The notes: generated by a model from the letters alone, not told the origin. A stretch of 45,556 nucleotides of DNA from Candidatus Baltobacteraceae bacterium (GCA_036559195.1 DATBTN010000026.1:1-45556); one strand, 5' to 3'; positions 34,085-43,957 are shown, numbered from the stretch's first letter. A program made the numbers and translations.

Positions 34085-34114
34085 GGGTTCTTTTAACCCA
34101 GGTTACTCGGAGCC
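34085..34114 (-). other. Hairpin and SD-pairing stem downstream of the LuxR-type ATPase gene
   Basis: GGGTTCTTTTAACCC (34085-34099) is a 5-bp hairpin. Around it, GGAGCC (34109-34114) and GGCTCC (34068-34073) are complementary, so on the minus strand the upstream hexamer can cover the SD sequence of the small protein. It may alternatively end transcription of the gene that stops at 34170; the T-tract is poor. Confidence 0.4.
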
Positions 34115-34169
34115 GTCCTTGGCGCACATACTGAAAAGTGATTAGGCCGTTTGGCACGGACGCTGGGAC

Positions 34170-36812
34170 CTACTGGACCGGCCCCCCGGCCAAGAGGCCA
34201 TTCTTACGGGCTGCGACGAGGGCCTCGTTGCGACCGCTGCAGCCGAGCTTCGCGATCGCATTCTGGATGTGGGTCTGAATCGTGAAGACGCTGCGATCCG
34301 TCTCGATCGCCAGCTCTTTGGGGCTCTTGCCGTCCGCCAATCCTCGCAGTATCGCCAATTCCGAAGGTGTCAAAATGGCCGGAGCACTCCCGGCCGCTAG
34401 CGGGTTCAATTTCTCGAAAGCAGCCTCCACGATCCGCCCCACGCAGCCGTAACCCAGTGATTGAAGGGTCTCAACGTGGGCGCGCAAGTCCTCGCAGGCC
34501 TCCGGAGCTTTGAGAGCGCGCAGCACGGAGTGCGCGAGTTCGTGGACGCATTGCCCGATTGCGAGATTCGACGCCGCACGCCGGCTGAGGATCTTCGCGG
34601 CGACGGTAGCGCGGCCGGCCAAAGCTTCGGCAACGGCGCACAATGCGCGGCTGATCTCCACAACGAGCAGGGAGGCGCGCGTCGTGCCCCCGTGATCGTC
34701 CAGCAAGGGGACGGTCGCTGCAACGAGGCGCAAGCCTTCCGCGCGCTCGCCCGTGGCGACGGCTGAGAGTGCCGCCAGCGACATATTGAGGAACCTGTCG
34801 CGAGCGAAATGCACGCGGTCGAGCACCGGCAATAGCGCTCGGTACGCCTCATCGAAGCGGCCGTGAGCCGCGCTGTTCATAGCATTCGCCTCGACAAACG
34901 CTGCCGACCGCAGGGCGTCGGTGGTGGTTACTGCCGAGAGTTGCTTGCCGATTGCATCCACACGCTCCCAGTTGGCGCGGCGCGTCTCGAACTCGAGCAT
35001 CTGCAGGAGCGCGACCTGCAGCGTGCTGCGATCGCCGGATTTGGTCGCAAGCGTAACGGTTTGCTGCGCGTACCAGAGTTCGCGCGGTGCGTCGACCTCG
35101 CTCGAAGCCACGTTCATCAGGATGCTGTACGCGCGCCCCGCCAGACTGAAGAGCCCGAGTTCGATCGCCAATTCGGCGGCGCGCTCCTCGCAGCCGCGCG
35201 CGAGATCGAGTTCGCCCATGTACGAGAACGCGAACCCCAACCGCTGGAGGATCTTCGCGCGCACGTCGTCGGCGTCGATCGTCGCTAGTGCCGCCTCTGC
35301 CCGCTTCACGCAGGCGTCAACTTCGCTTTGAGGACCGAGAAATGCGTAGGCGCCTGCCAGGATCGCCGACATCTCACCGACCGTCGACGAATCGAGCGCG
35401 CCGCTTTCCAGAAGGGGCGCGAGCAGCGGCGCCGGATTCTTTCCCTGATTGACCAGCACGAGGGCGTACCGAATCGCCAGTGCCGCAATGCGCGCGGGTT
35501 CGGTGGTCTTGGAGATCGCGCGCTCGAAGAGCGATTCCGCCCGATCGAGCCGCCCGACATCGACCTCGCCGAGCGCGCGCAGCCCGAGAACGATCGAATT
35601 CTTGGCGCGCACGTCTTGCGGCAGTGCTTCGATAGCCGCGACCACGACGTCGCCGTGAGCCTGCTCCATCAAGGCGAACCCGTCGCGCTCCAATATTGGC
35701 AGAGCCTCGGCGCCCGAACGCCCCTTCGCATACAAGCCGAGCGCCGCCGCGAGGCGACCGGTGGCCTCAAGCGCTCGCGCCGCGCGGGCGTTGAGCGCGC
35801 GGACGGCCGCATCGCCTTCGAGTTCGAGCTGATGCTGCAAGAAGTCGCGGAAGAGATCGTGACACCGGTAGACGCCGGGACGGTCCGCGTAAATGAACGA
35901 GACGCGATCGCGCAGCGCCTCGACGAGGGCCTTGCCTTTTTCGTATCCGGCGGCGCGCACTACCTCGAGATCGATCTCGGGCAGGTTTGCGGCGAAGTGC
36001 AGAAACTCGCGTTCTTCCGCAGTCAACGCCTTGTAGACTTGCTCCGCGAGATACCGATAAATCATCTCGCGCGTCGTGGCCGCAATGTTCCGTAGATCGA
36101 CCGAGCGAATCGACGTACGCAGGGCAAAGCCCAAGGCGGTCGGCCAGCCGTCGGTCATCGTGAGAATTTCGCTGAGTTCGTCGTCGCGTACGCCGACGAG
36201 CGACGCGCGCGCGGCGTGACGCGCTTCATCAAACGTAAACTTCAGGTCCTCTTCGTCGATCGTGAGATCCATCTCGCCGTAGGCCAGCCACGATGCGACC
36301 GGGAGGTCGAGCGACGAGCGCGAGGCGATAAGCCAGCGGGCGCGGCCCTTGGTGCGCTCGACGAGCGCCGCGAGGAACTTCGTGACCTCCGGATCGTTTT
36401 CCGTAACGTGGAGATCGTCGATTGCAATGAGACCGCCAAACGTTTTGATGTGCGCGTGCATCCACATCGCGAGATCGGCACCCGGCGTCCGCGACGCCCG
36501 GCTCTTTTCGTAGGCACCCGAAACCGTCTGGCGAACGTCCGGCGCAATCTCGCGCAGGGCGTCGGCGAAACCGCGAACGAAGCCCAGCAGCGACGCGTGC
36601 TCCGCGCCGACGTCGTAGCGCACGAACGTCTCGCCCGACCCCTCGAGATACTGGCGAACGGCGACGGATTTGCCGTATCCCGCCGGGGCGACCAGAAGCA
36701 CGACATGCTGCAAAGCAGCCGCCGCTATCCGATCTACGACTCGCGGACGACGGATCGGGGTGAATGCACCGCCGGCGTCGATCCGTCCGTCGGCCGCTAC
36801 GGGCCGAATCAT
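34170..36812 (-). CDS. MalT-like STAND ATPase with LuxR DNA-binding domain
   Basis: The 880-residue regulator has an N-terminal NTPase (Walker A APAGYGKS at about 42-49, Walker B GLIAIDDLH near 127, sensor IASRSS), a winged-helix-like region, a long helical TPR-like middle and a C-terminal LuxR HTH (LTPSELAILRGLADGKSPKE ... TIQTHIQNAIAKL, about 815-875). Regulators of this MalT type oligomerise on binding an inducer and ATP, and then activate transcription. The target genes are unknown; adjacent candidates are the ABM, sortilin-like and amidase genes. The start ATG 36812 is clear. A second regulator with a similar N-terminal half lies at 40929. Confidence 0.88.
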   Translation of the reverse strand: MIRPVAADGRIDAGGAFTPIRRPRVVDRIAAAALQHVVLLVAPAGYGKSVAVRQYLEGSGETFVRYDVGAEHASLLGFVRGFADALREIAPDVRQTVSGAYEKSRASRTPGADLAMWMHAHIKTFGGLIAIDDLHVTENDPEVTKFLAALVERTKGRARWLIASRSSLDLPVASWLAYGEMDLTIDEEDLKFTFDEARHAARASLVGVRDDELSEILTMTDGWPTALGFALRTSIRSVDLRNIAATTREMIYRYLAEQVYKALTAEEREFLHFAANLPEIDLEVVRAAGYEKGKALVEALRDRVSFIYADRPGVYRCHDLFRDFLQHQLELEGDAAVRALNARAARALEATGRLAAALGLYAKGRSGAEALPILERDGFALMEQAHGDVVVAAIEALPQDVRAKNSIVLGLRALGEVDVGRLDRAESLFERAISKTTEPARIAALAIRYALVLVNQGKNPAPLLAPLLESGALDSSTVGEMSAILAGAYAFLGPQSEVDACVKRAEAALATIDADDVRAKILQRLGFAFSYMGELDLARGCEERAAELAIELGLFSLAGRAYSILMNVASSEVDAPRELWYAQQTVTLATKSGDRSTLQVALLQMLEFETRRANWERVDAIGKQLSAVTTTDALRSAAFVEANAMNSAAHGRFDEAYRALLPVLDRVHFARDRFLNMSLAALSAVATGERAEGLRLVAATVPLLDDHGGTTRASLLVVEISRALCAVAEALAGRATVAAKILSRRAASNLAIGQCVHELAHSVLRALKAPEACEDLRAHVETLQSLGYGCVGRIVEAAFEKLNPLAAGSAPAILTPSELAILRGLADGKSPKELAIETDRSVFTIQTHIQNAIAKLGCSGRNEALVAARKNGLLAGGPVQ

Positions 36813-36869
36813 AGCGAGTGAGGTTCCTCGCCTGACGAGGGTCTACCCGCCCCGGCGGTCCGCGAACGG

Positions 36870-37205
36870 TTAAGCCTTGGTGTTATCGGGCGGCTCCCGG
36901 TACTCGCCGGTTCCTTCGTAAAATCCGAGCAAGTGCTCCTCGATCTTGAGCAGCGCGAGTTGGCGGTCCAGCCGGCCGTAGTCGAGCGTGTGGGCCACGC
37001 GGAAATCGTCGTAACCGGCCCGATCTTCCCAGACGTCCACCGTCACGTAGAGTGAGGGATCGTCCCGATGGCGGAAGAGGCGGGTGCGGCGAAAAGCCGG
37101 GTGCTTCGCGAAGAGGGCCGCCCAGGGACCCGTGCGGCCATAAGCGTGTTCGAAGGCCCGGGCCTGCGCCGGATGAACGCGATATCGATAGAACACTTCC
37201 ACCAT
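36870..37205 (-). CDS. Antibiotic biosynthesis monooxygenase (ABM) family protein
   Basis: The 111-residue protein has the dimeric alpha/beta barrel pattern: MVEVFYRYRVHPAQARAFEH, a conserved W and F in GPWAALFAKHPAF, RRTRLFRHRDDP, and LYVTVDVWEDRAGYDDFRVA. Members oxidise quinones or act as small stress proteins; the substrate cannot be told. It follows the sortilin-like gene by 37 nt on the same strand and precedes the LuxR-type ATPase gene, so it is probably co-transcribed with the former. Confidence 0.82.
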   Translation of the reverse strand: MVEVFYRYRVHPAQARAFEHAYGRTGPWAALFAKHPAFRRTRLFRHRDDPSLYVTVDVWEDRAGYDDFRVAHTLDYGRLDRQLALLKIEEHLLGFYEGTGEYREPPDNTKA

Positions 37206-37242
37206 CCTTGGCCGCCTCGCCTTCCCTTCTTCCTCACTATCT

Positions 37243-40200
37243 CTATCGGCCGTCCGGGGGCAAAACCGGCTTTTGCGTCAGCCGGGTGAGCGGCGGCAGC
37301 TTGGCGGAGTGCAGCAACGCGTCCACCGGCGCAACGCGAGCGCGCTCGAACTGCGCGAAAGCGGCCATCCGATCGCCGGTGAGCGCGTGCAGCGCGCCGG
37401 CTTCGGTGCGCTGAGCTTGGCTCGGGGGCGCATACGACGAACCGAGCGTATCGATCGTCGTTTGCAATCGCTCGCGAAGCAGGTCGGTCAGGAAGTCGTT
37501 GTCCTGATCGTTGATCGGGTTCGAGGTGATCGTCAGCAAGAGGGCCTTCGATGCCGCGCCGAGGGCCGAAACCTGCGCGGCGAGTTGCGCGCTGCCTGAG
37601 GCGCCGAGCGCCTTCGCGCGCAACGGCGCTTCGTCTGAGATCGTGGAGAGCGTGTTGAGCGCGGCGTCGACCCGATCGAAATCGCCGAAGAGTTCGCGCA
37701 GGATCGCGCGGTGCGCGCGCAGTTGCGCGGAACGATACGTCGTGCGCGGATCCTGCGCCACGACGAGCGGCTGCGTGAGCGTTTGTCCGTCGTCTTCGAT
37801 GCGGACGGTGTACGTGCCGGGTAAGACCGGCGCTCCGCTTTCGTAGCCGTCGTTCCAGGGCGATGTAAAGTTCCAATCGACCGGAGCGTCTTCGGCGAGA
37901 TCCCACGTGAAGCGATTGAGTCCGGCGCGGTTGCCGAGCGCTTTTGCACTAAAGTGCCGCACGATTTGCCCGACGGAGTCGACAATCTCCGCACTCGGAC
38001 CGTGGGCGGCCGGCCGGCTTAAATAGAACGTGACGATCGCTCCCGCCGGCGGGTTGGCGCCGTCGGTGTGCGTGCCGAAGTACGTGTGTTCGTTCCATTC
38101 GTACGACGTGCGAATCGGGAAGAGATAACTGCCGGCCGCGCGCGCGCGGTCCAATTGCTGCAGCGGCGTTACGTCGTCGAGAATCCAGGCACCGCGACCG
38201 TGCGTCGCCACGATCAGATCGTTGCGGTCGGGCTGCACCGCGATATCCCGCACCGAAACCGGCGGCAGATTCAGGTTGAGGTCGCGCCAGTGCTCGCCGC
38301 CGTCGAACGACGCCCAGAAGCTATTTTCCAGCCCCGCGTAGACCAGTTTGGGATCGCGCGGATCGACGCGCACGCTGCGCACTTGCTCGCCGCGCGGAAA
38401 GCTGCCGCCCAGGTCGGTCCAGCGCACGCCGTAGTCGTGCGTCACGAACAGATGCGGCGTGCGATCGCCGGTCATGTGCAGGTCGTAGACGGCGTAGGCG
38501 GTGGCCGCATCGTGCCGCGCTGCGGAGATGCTCGCGAAGCGCCCGAACGGCTTAATGCCGCGCGGCGTGACGTTGCGCCAACGCTTGCCGCCGTCGCGCG
38601 TCAACCGCACCAGTCCGTCGTCGGTACCGATCCAGATCTCGCCGCGGGCGGCGCGCGAGGGTTCGATGTAGAGAATCGTCTCGGACGTCTCGGCACCGGT
38701 TCCGTCGAGCGTGATGCCGCCGGTCACGACTTCGTGCGCTTTGTAATCGCGCGTGAGGTCGGGACTGATCGCGCGCCAGCGGTAGCCGCGATCGGTCGAC
38801 GTGAAGAGCACGTTGCCGCCGGCGTATACGCGGTGCGGATCGAACGGATCGAACGCGAACGGCGTCTCCCAATTGAAGCGGTACTTCAAATTCTTTGGAT
38901 CGACGACGTTTTGATCGCGCACGTAGGGCGAGACCGTGCGCGATTCGCCGGTGCGCGTGTCGAGCAGATCCATCTCGCCCGCGAAGTTGCCGCCGCCGCT
39001 CGAACTCCAGATATAGTGCGGATCGGCCGGGTCGGGAATCGCCCACGTTCCGTCGCCGCCGCCCATATCGTGCCACTGACTGGAGCTGATTCCGCGTTCC
39101 GAGAGGCCGTCGCTCGGCGCGCACCAGACGCCGTTATCCTGTAGCGGCGCGCAGATGCGGTATGGGTTGCGACGATCGAATCCAATGTGGTAGAGCTGCG
39201 AGATCGGTATGATGTTGCGCCATTCCCAGGTCGCGCCGTTATCGTGCGAAAACGCCGCCCCGCCGTCGTTTCCTTCGATGATGCGATGCGCGCCCGCAGC
39301 CAGCCACATCGCGTGATGATCGCCGTGGATCCCACGGCCCGTTTCGCGAAAATGTTTGCCGCCGTCGTCGCTCACGGTGAGATGCACCGAGACCGACCAG
39401 AGATGATTCTGATCGCTGGGATCCACGAACACGTGATTGAAGTAGAACGGGCGTTCGTCGATGACGGTGTCGTCGTTGACCATCGTCCAACTCGCGCCTC
39501 CGTCGTCGCTGCGCCAGAGCAGGCCTTGCTTGGATTGAACGAGCGCGTACACACGATCGGGGTTGCTCGGCGCGACGGCGAGACCGACGCGCCCTTCTTC
39601 ATCGGTCGGCAGCCCGTGACCGTTAAGCTGCGTCCACGTCGCGCCGCCGTCGGTCGATTTAAAGAGTCCGTCGCGCGCGCCGCCGCTCTCGAGACTCCAG
39701 CCCGTTCGGCGATACTCCCACATTCCGGCATACACCACGTTCGGCGTCTTCGCAGAACTCGCCAGATCCGACGCGCCGCTTCCGGGACCGAGATAGAGCG
39801 TTTTGCTCCACGTCTTGCCGCCGTCGGTGGTGCGATAGACGCCGCGATCGGCCGAATCGGCGAACGGATCGCCGAGTACGGCGACCAGCACCGTATTGCT
39901 GTTTTGCGGATCGACGATGATCTTCGAAATCAGCGCGTCGTGCAGGGGCAGCACGCGCTGCCAACTCTTCGCTCCGTCGGTCGTTCGGTAGACGCCGTCG
40001 CCTTGGCTAACGTCGTTGCGCGGATTGCCTTCGCCCGTTCCCACCCACACCGTGGCCGCGTCGCGCGGATCGATCGCGATCGCACCGATCGAACTCACGT
40101 CTTGCTTGTCGAAGACCGGCTGCCACGCCTGGCCAGCGTCGGTGCTCTTCCAAACGCCTCCACCCGCCGCGCCGACATAGTAGAGCGCGGGATCCGCGTC

Positions 40201-40335
40201 GGTACCGGCCACGGCGCCGAGTCGGCCTCCCGAAACTGCCGGCCCAACGTTGCGCCACTGCATCTGCGCGAGCGGCTTGGGCGCGGGCGACGGAGCCGGC
40301 GAGGCAATGAGAAGCGCGACGAGCGTGAGAAGCAT
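37243..40335 (-). CDS. Exported sortilin/VPS10-like beta-propeller protein
   Basis: The 1030-residue protein has an N-terminal signal (MLLTLVALLIASPAPSPAPK) and BNR/sortilin repeats: GGGVWKSTDAGQAW, GVYRTTDGAKSW, GVYRTTDGGKTW, GLFKSTDGGATW, LLWRSDDGGASW and VLFTSTDRGYRW. It is annotated in related bacteria as glycosyl hydrolase or VPS10-domain protein, but a hydrolase active site is not demonstrated. The last part (about 760-1030) is a non-propeller region with an Ig-like section. It probably acts outside the inner membrane. It lies in the same-strand block amidase, sortilin-like, ABM. Confidence 0.85.
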   Translation of the reverse strand: MLLTLVALLIASPAPSPAPKPLAQMQWRNVGPAVSGGRLGAVAGTDADPALYYVGAAGGGVWKSTDAGQAWQPVFDKQDVSSIGAIAIDPRDAATVWVGTGEGNPRNDVSQGDGVYRTTDGAKSWQRVLPLHDALISKIIVDPQNSNTVLVAVLGDPFADSADRGVYRTTDGGKTWSKTLYLGPGSGASDLASSAKTPNVVYAGMWEYRRTGWSLESGGARDGLFKSTDGGATWTQLNGHGLPTDEEGRVGLAVAPSNPDRVYALVQSKQGLLWRSDDGGASWTMVNDDTVIDERPFYFNHVFVDPSDQNHLWSVSVHLTVSDDGGKHFRETGRGIHGDHHAMWLAAGAHRIIEGNDGGAAFSHDNGATWEWRNIIPISQLYHIGFDRRNPYRICAPLQDNGVWCAPSDGLSERGISSSQWHDMGGGDGTWAIPDPADPHYIWSSSGGGNFAGEMDLLDTRTGESRTVSPYVRDQNVVDPKNLKYRFNWETPFAFDPFDPHRVYAGGNVLFTSTDRGYRWRAISPDLTRDYKAHEVVTGGITLDGTGAETSETILYIEPSRAARGEIWIGTDDGLVRLTRDGGKRWRNVTPRGIKPFGRFASISAARHDAATAYAVYDLHMTGDRTPHLFVTHDYGVRWTDLGGSFPRGEQVRSVRVDPRDPKLVYAGLENSFWASFDGGEHWRDLNLNLPPVSVRDIAVQPDRNDLIVATHGRGAWILDDVTPLQQLDRARAAGSYLFPIRTSYEWNEHTYFGTHTDGANPPAGAIVTFYLSRPAAHGPSAEIVDSVGQIVRHFSAKALGNRAGLNRFTWDLAEDAPVDWNFTSPWNDGYESGAPVLPGTYTVRIEDDGQTLTQPLVVAQDPRTTYRSAQLRAHRAILRELFGDFDRVDAALNTLSTISDEAPLRAKALGASGSAQLAAQVSALGAASKALLLTITSNPINDQDNDFLTDLLRERLQTTIDTLGSSYAPPSQAQRTEAGALHALTGDRMAAFAQFERARVAPVDALLHSAKLPPLTRLTQKPVLPPDGR

Positions 40336-40370
40336 GCGAGCCCTTTAGCCGTCGAGCCGGTTCACCCATT

Positions 40371-40925
40371 TCATTCGTGCGCGAGCCGCCCCATCAAGAA
40401 TCGCGCCAACAGCGCACCGACGTATTTTAACCGCGGAGCGAGCCAAGCGCGCTGCGCGGGACAGTCGATCTCGCCCAGTTCGAGCACCAGCGCTCCGCGG
40501 CTCGCGTCGACTTGGCGAAAGCCGTAATAGTCGCGCAATCCCACCGTGAAGTTATCGGGCATAAAGCGAAACGGGAAATAGCGCGAATAGTACGCGCGCC
40601 AGGCCGCCGCCGCCGATGCATCGCTGCGATGGTGGTAGCCGATCGACGCGCCGGTCGAGCACGGATGGGCGTTGCCGTCGAAGTGGATGAAGACGGCTTC
40701 CTGCACGTCGTACCGGCCGGCGAAGTCGGCCGGTTTGCGCACTACCGAGACGCCGTGCGCGCGCAGGATGCGCGTCGCTTCATCGGCCACGATCGGCGTC
40801 CACGCTCGCTCGCCGGCGGCGCCTAGGTTGCAGTGATGCGTCGGAAAGCGGGCGCAGTTCTGCGGCCGGCCTTCGTGGCCCGCCGAGACGAGCACGGCCG
40901 CCGCGAGGATCAGATGATGGAGCAC
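40371..40925 (-). CDS. N-acetylmuramoyl-L-alanine amidase-like protein (Amidase_3 fold)
   Basis: The 184-residue protein fits the zinc amidase pattern: SAGHEGRP (H17), a Glu in AAGERAW (E39), IHFDGNAHPCSTGASIGY (H81 as third zinc ligand), and the catalytic Glu in LVLELGEIDC. This fold cleaves the peptide stem from peptidoglycan. The N-terminal LILAAAVLVSAG may act as both signal and first strand; no separate signal peptide is possible because a stop codon lies just upstream. It starts at GTG 40925, 3 nt after the regulator stop, so it is in one transcript with that regulator and probably with the sortilin-like gene. Confidence 0.75.
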   Translation of the reverse strand: MLHHLILAAAVLVSAGHEGRPQNCARFPTHHCNLGAAGERAWTPIVADEATRILRAHGVSVVRKPADFAGRYDVQEAVFIHFDGNAHPCSTGASIGYHHRSDASAAAAWRAYYSRYFPFRFMPDNFTVGLRDYYGFRQVDASRGALVLELGEIDCPAQRAWLAPRLKYVGALLARFLMGRLAHE

Positions 40926-40928
40926 GTC

Positions 40929-43802
40929 TTAGGCTTTCTTGCCGGCTAGTCCGACGAGCGTTTTAATGGCGTCCGACGGTTCGCACTGCAGTTCGGCCAG
41001 CAGCGTTTCACGATACTGCCGGTAGTGCCGCATGGCGGCGGCGCGATCGCCGCTCTGCAGGAGCGCGCTGATCGCGATCTCGCGAGCCGATTCGTCGCAG
41101 GCGTCGTACTCGATCATCTCGAGCGCGAGTTCGAGCGCCTTGCGCAATTCACCGTGGCTGAGCAAATCGCTCGCGAGCCGATGTGCGACCTCGAGCCGCA
41201 ATTCCGCGAGATGACGCTCGGTCGGCTCGAACCACTCCCACGTCTCCATGCGCGAAGGACGCTGCGAGCGCAATTTCGCATGCGTCGCCCAAAGAACGGC
41301 GCGTTCGGCCTCGCCGAGCGCCGGTCGCGAACGAATCGCACTCACGATGCGATCGAACTCCCAGAGATCGACGCGCACGTCGTCGTGCAGTCGATAGCCG
41401 TCGCTCAAGCGCAGGATGGCCTTGTCGTTCCCCAGGTGCGCGCGCAGGCGGTGCAGACAGACGCTTAGCGCGTTGCGCGCCGCGTATTCTTCCAAATCGG
41501 GCCAGAGCAGATCGGCCATGCGCGCGCGCGGCACCGTTTCGCGCCGCAACGCGAGGGCTACGAGCAATGCCGCCTCGCGTTCCGAGAGCGTGACCTCGCG
41601 CCCGAGACTGCGCACCGCGCCGGTTGCGAGTTCGATCTCAAGCATCGGTATACGCTCGACGCGATCGCGCTGAAGTCGCGCGACGAACGCGTCGAGCATG
41701 CCGAATTGCGAGCGGCGTTCGGCAATCGCGCGCACCGCGCTTTGAAGAGGCAGCGAATCGCAGCGCGCCGCGCAGGTGGCGGCGCGACCCATCATCTCGT
41801 CGAAATTCACGTCATCGTAGAGCGCGACGGCCGTCGCCGCGAGAGCCTCCAGAAACGGACTGCGATACTGCTCCGCGGCGGCGAGCGCGGAGTTGGCATG
41901 TTTGATCGCCTGCATCGAATCTTTCGCACTCGCCGCGGCCATCAGCTGACCGCAAAGCACCCAGCGCAACTGGTCGGCGTCCTTCGGTTCGGCCGCGCGG
42001 CCGCGCGCGACGGCGGCGAAATACGCCAAACCCCGCACGCCGTTGGTGGCGACAATCGCATCGAGTTCGGCACCGTGGCGCGTTAGCAGTGCGTCTTCGC
42101 CGGAGAACCACGCGCCGAAGGCGGCCTCGGCCAGTTCGAGCGCGATGTAATTGGGCAGCCCCGAGGAGCGCGCGGTACCGAGTGCGCGCTCGATAAACTG
42201 CCGAGCGACGGGGAATTCGCCGCGCACGCGCGCCACTTCGGCGCCGAGCGCGGAGAGCGTGCGTGAAAGCATAATGTCTTGAACTTGCGCGTACGGTAAG
42301 GCCAGGGTGAGATCGCGCTCGGCCTCGGTCAACCGCCCGCTGCGCGCGCGCAAGACGCCCCGGATCGACGTGACGTAGCCGTGGATGGGCGCTCGCGGCT
42401 CGGCCGGCACGTCGTTTTCGATCGCGAACCGGTCCAAAATCTCTTCGGCATCGTCGAGCAGCCCGATATAACTCATAAAAAGGACGCGAATCGCGATGAT
42501 GTAATAGCGTTCGATCGGCGTCGTTTCGGGCGAGAGCGTACGCCAGAGCGCTTCGGCTTCATCGAAGAGCTCTTCGGTATCGACGCAGAAGACGCGATAC
42601 ATCGCCGTTACGGCCCAGAGGCGCGGATACTGCTGAACGAGCGTGCGATCGAGCGACGAGAGCGCGCGCGCGTATTGCATCGACGGCGTATGATCCGCCA
42701 TCACTTCATGCTGTCCGAGGGCGTTTGCCGCCGCCGAACGATCGCCGCGTGCCAGTTGCAGCTCCGCCGCGCGTTGGAAATCGCCGACGGTGACGTAGGC
42801 ATCGGCGACGCCGGCGAGCAGCTCGACGCGGCGCTCCTCGCGGTGTTCGAGCAAGAGCGAGCTGAGCAGCGGATGGACGGAGTAGACGCCCTCGGGCGAA
42901 CGCTCCAAGAACGGCGACTCTTTGGCAAAATCCACCAGCGCCCGCATCGACTGTTCGCTCGCCAGCACCAGACGCAGATCGCTCGAGGTCGCATTTGGAA
43001 TCGCAGCGCAGGCGAAGAGCGCCTCGATCAGATGTGGATCGAGCGACGTGAGGATCTGATCGGCGAGATAATCGTGCAGTTCTTCAAACGCGATATCGTC
43101 GAGCTTGTCGAGGAGTTTTTCGATGCGGCCTTCGTTCGCGAAGCGCTTTAAGAGAAAGACCGCGATCGGCCAGCCCTTGGAGACTTCGCGAATGCGATCG
43201 ATCGTAATCGGATTGCCGGAGATCTCGTCGAAGATGCGCGACATTTCGTGGTCGTCGAAGGCGAGATCGGCCGCGCGCAGCGTCATGATTTCGTGCGGCG
43301 GCGCGAATCGCGTGAGGTGGACGCGCATCGACTCGCGCGTGCAGAGGACGACGGTTCGCCCGGCGGGTCTGTGACCGAGCAGCCGGGCAAGGAACTCCCG
43401 GGCGCTTGCGTTGTTGGCGATCGCTTCGGCGTTCTCGAACACGAAGGTCGCTTCGCCGGTCGGCAGCTTCCACGCCTCAAGGGCCAGATTAACGCGCTCG
43501 GCGACGCTGGAACCAACGTCGCCGAGCATCAGCTCGCGTTGCGTCAGCGACTGGGTACGTTCGGGATTCTCCAAGGCAAGCGCCGGCAACAGGCGGCGCG
43601 CCAGGTCCAGATCGTCGGTGATGCCGGCGGTATCGCAAACCGCGGACCCTTCGCGCCCCTCGGTTAATTGGCGCGCGAGGGTGGATTTGCCGAACCCGGC
43701 CGGAGCGATGAGCGCAACGATCTTAGGCCGGACTCTATCCAGCCGCTCCAAGAGTGAAGTCCGCCGGATCTCTACGTGACCGGCGCTCGCGGGCTCTTGC
43801 AT
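40929..43802 (-). CDS. STAND ATPase with C-terminal BTAD domain
   Basis: The 957-residue regulator has an N-terminal NTPase (Walker A APAGFGKST at about 33-41, TFVFENAE as weak Walker B, LCTRES as sensor) and a winged-helix region, then helical repeats (about 330-680). The C-terminal end carries a winged helix (LSEREAALLVALALRRE, NALSVCLHRLRAHLG) followed by a BTAD (about 790-957, ERHLAELRLEVAHRLASDLL, RHYRQYRETLLAEL), as in SARP-type activators. It begins at ATG 43802. The amidase gene follows after 3 nt, which supports autoregulation of that transcript. The inducer is unknown. It is clearly a distinct protein from the 34170 regulator despite a shared N-terminal plan. Confidence 0.87.
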   Translation of the reverse strand: MQEPASAGHVEIRRTSLLERLDRVRPKIVALIAPAGFGKSTLARQLTEGREGSAVCDTAGITDDLDLARRLLPALALENPERTQSLTQRELMLGDVGSSVAERVNLALEAWKLPTGEATFVFENAEAIANNASAREFLARLLGHRPAGRTVVLCTRESMRVHLTRFAPPHEIMTLRAADLAFDDHEMSRIFDEISGNPITIDRIREVSKGWPIAVFLLKRFANEGRIEKLLDKLDDIAFEELHDYLADQILTSLDPHLIEALFACAAIPNATSSDLRLVLASEQSMRALVDFAKESPFLERSPEGVYSVHPLLSSLLLEHREERRVELLAGVADAYVTVGDFQRAAELQLARGDRSAAANALGQHEVMADHTPSMQYARALSSLDRTLVQQYPRLWAVTAMYRVFCVDTEELFDEAEALWRTLSPETTPIERYYIIAIRVLFMSYIGLLDDAEEILDRFAIENDVPAEPRAPIHGYVTSIRGVLRARSGRLTEAERDLTLALPYAQVQDIMLSRTLSALGAEVARVRGEFPVARQFIERALGTARSSGLPNYIALELAEAAFGAWFSGEDALLTRHGAELDAIVATNGVRGLAYFAAVARGRAAEPKDADQLRWVLCGQLMAAASAKDSMQAIKHANSALAAAEQYRSPFLEALAATAVALYDDVNFDEMMGRAATCAARCDSLPLQSAVRAIAERRSQFGMLDAFVARLQRDRVERIPMLEIELATGAVRSLGREVTLSEREAALLVALALRRETVPRARMADLLWPDLEEYAARNALSVCLHRLRAHLGNDKAILRLSDGYRLHDDVRVDLWEFDRIVSAIRSRPALGEAERAVLWATHAKLRSQRPSRMETWEWFEPTERHLAELRLEVAHRLASDLLSHGELRKALELALEMIEYDACDESAREIAISALLQSGDRAAAMRHYRQYRETLLAELQCEPSDAIKTLVGLAGKKA

Positions 43803-43905
43803 CTGTAGCCGCTAGTGTAACACGAAGGGTACCGGTAGCTCCTCCCGGCGGTGTAAGCACTTTGTAAGGGATGTCGTCTAGGCCGTAAGACCCATGAAAA
43901 CGAGG

Positions 43906-43957
43906 CCGGGTACAGTCTATTCAGAGACCCGGGGACACGCATCGTTTGTGACCGGGT
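43906..43957 (+). promoter_or_regulatory. Two mutually exclusive hairpins in the LuxR leader
   Basis: CCGGGT (43906-43911) can pair with ACCCGG (43927-43932), or the same ACCCGG can pair with a second CCGGGT (43952-43957), supported by CAC/GTG. The two folds cannot exist together. They lie 50-100 nt upstream of the LuxR gene. A 34-codon open frame (43894-43998) covers the region and ends 3 nt before the gene. Confidence 0.45.
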
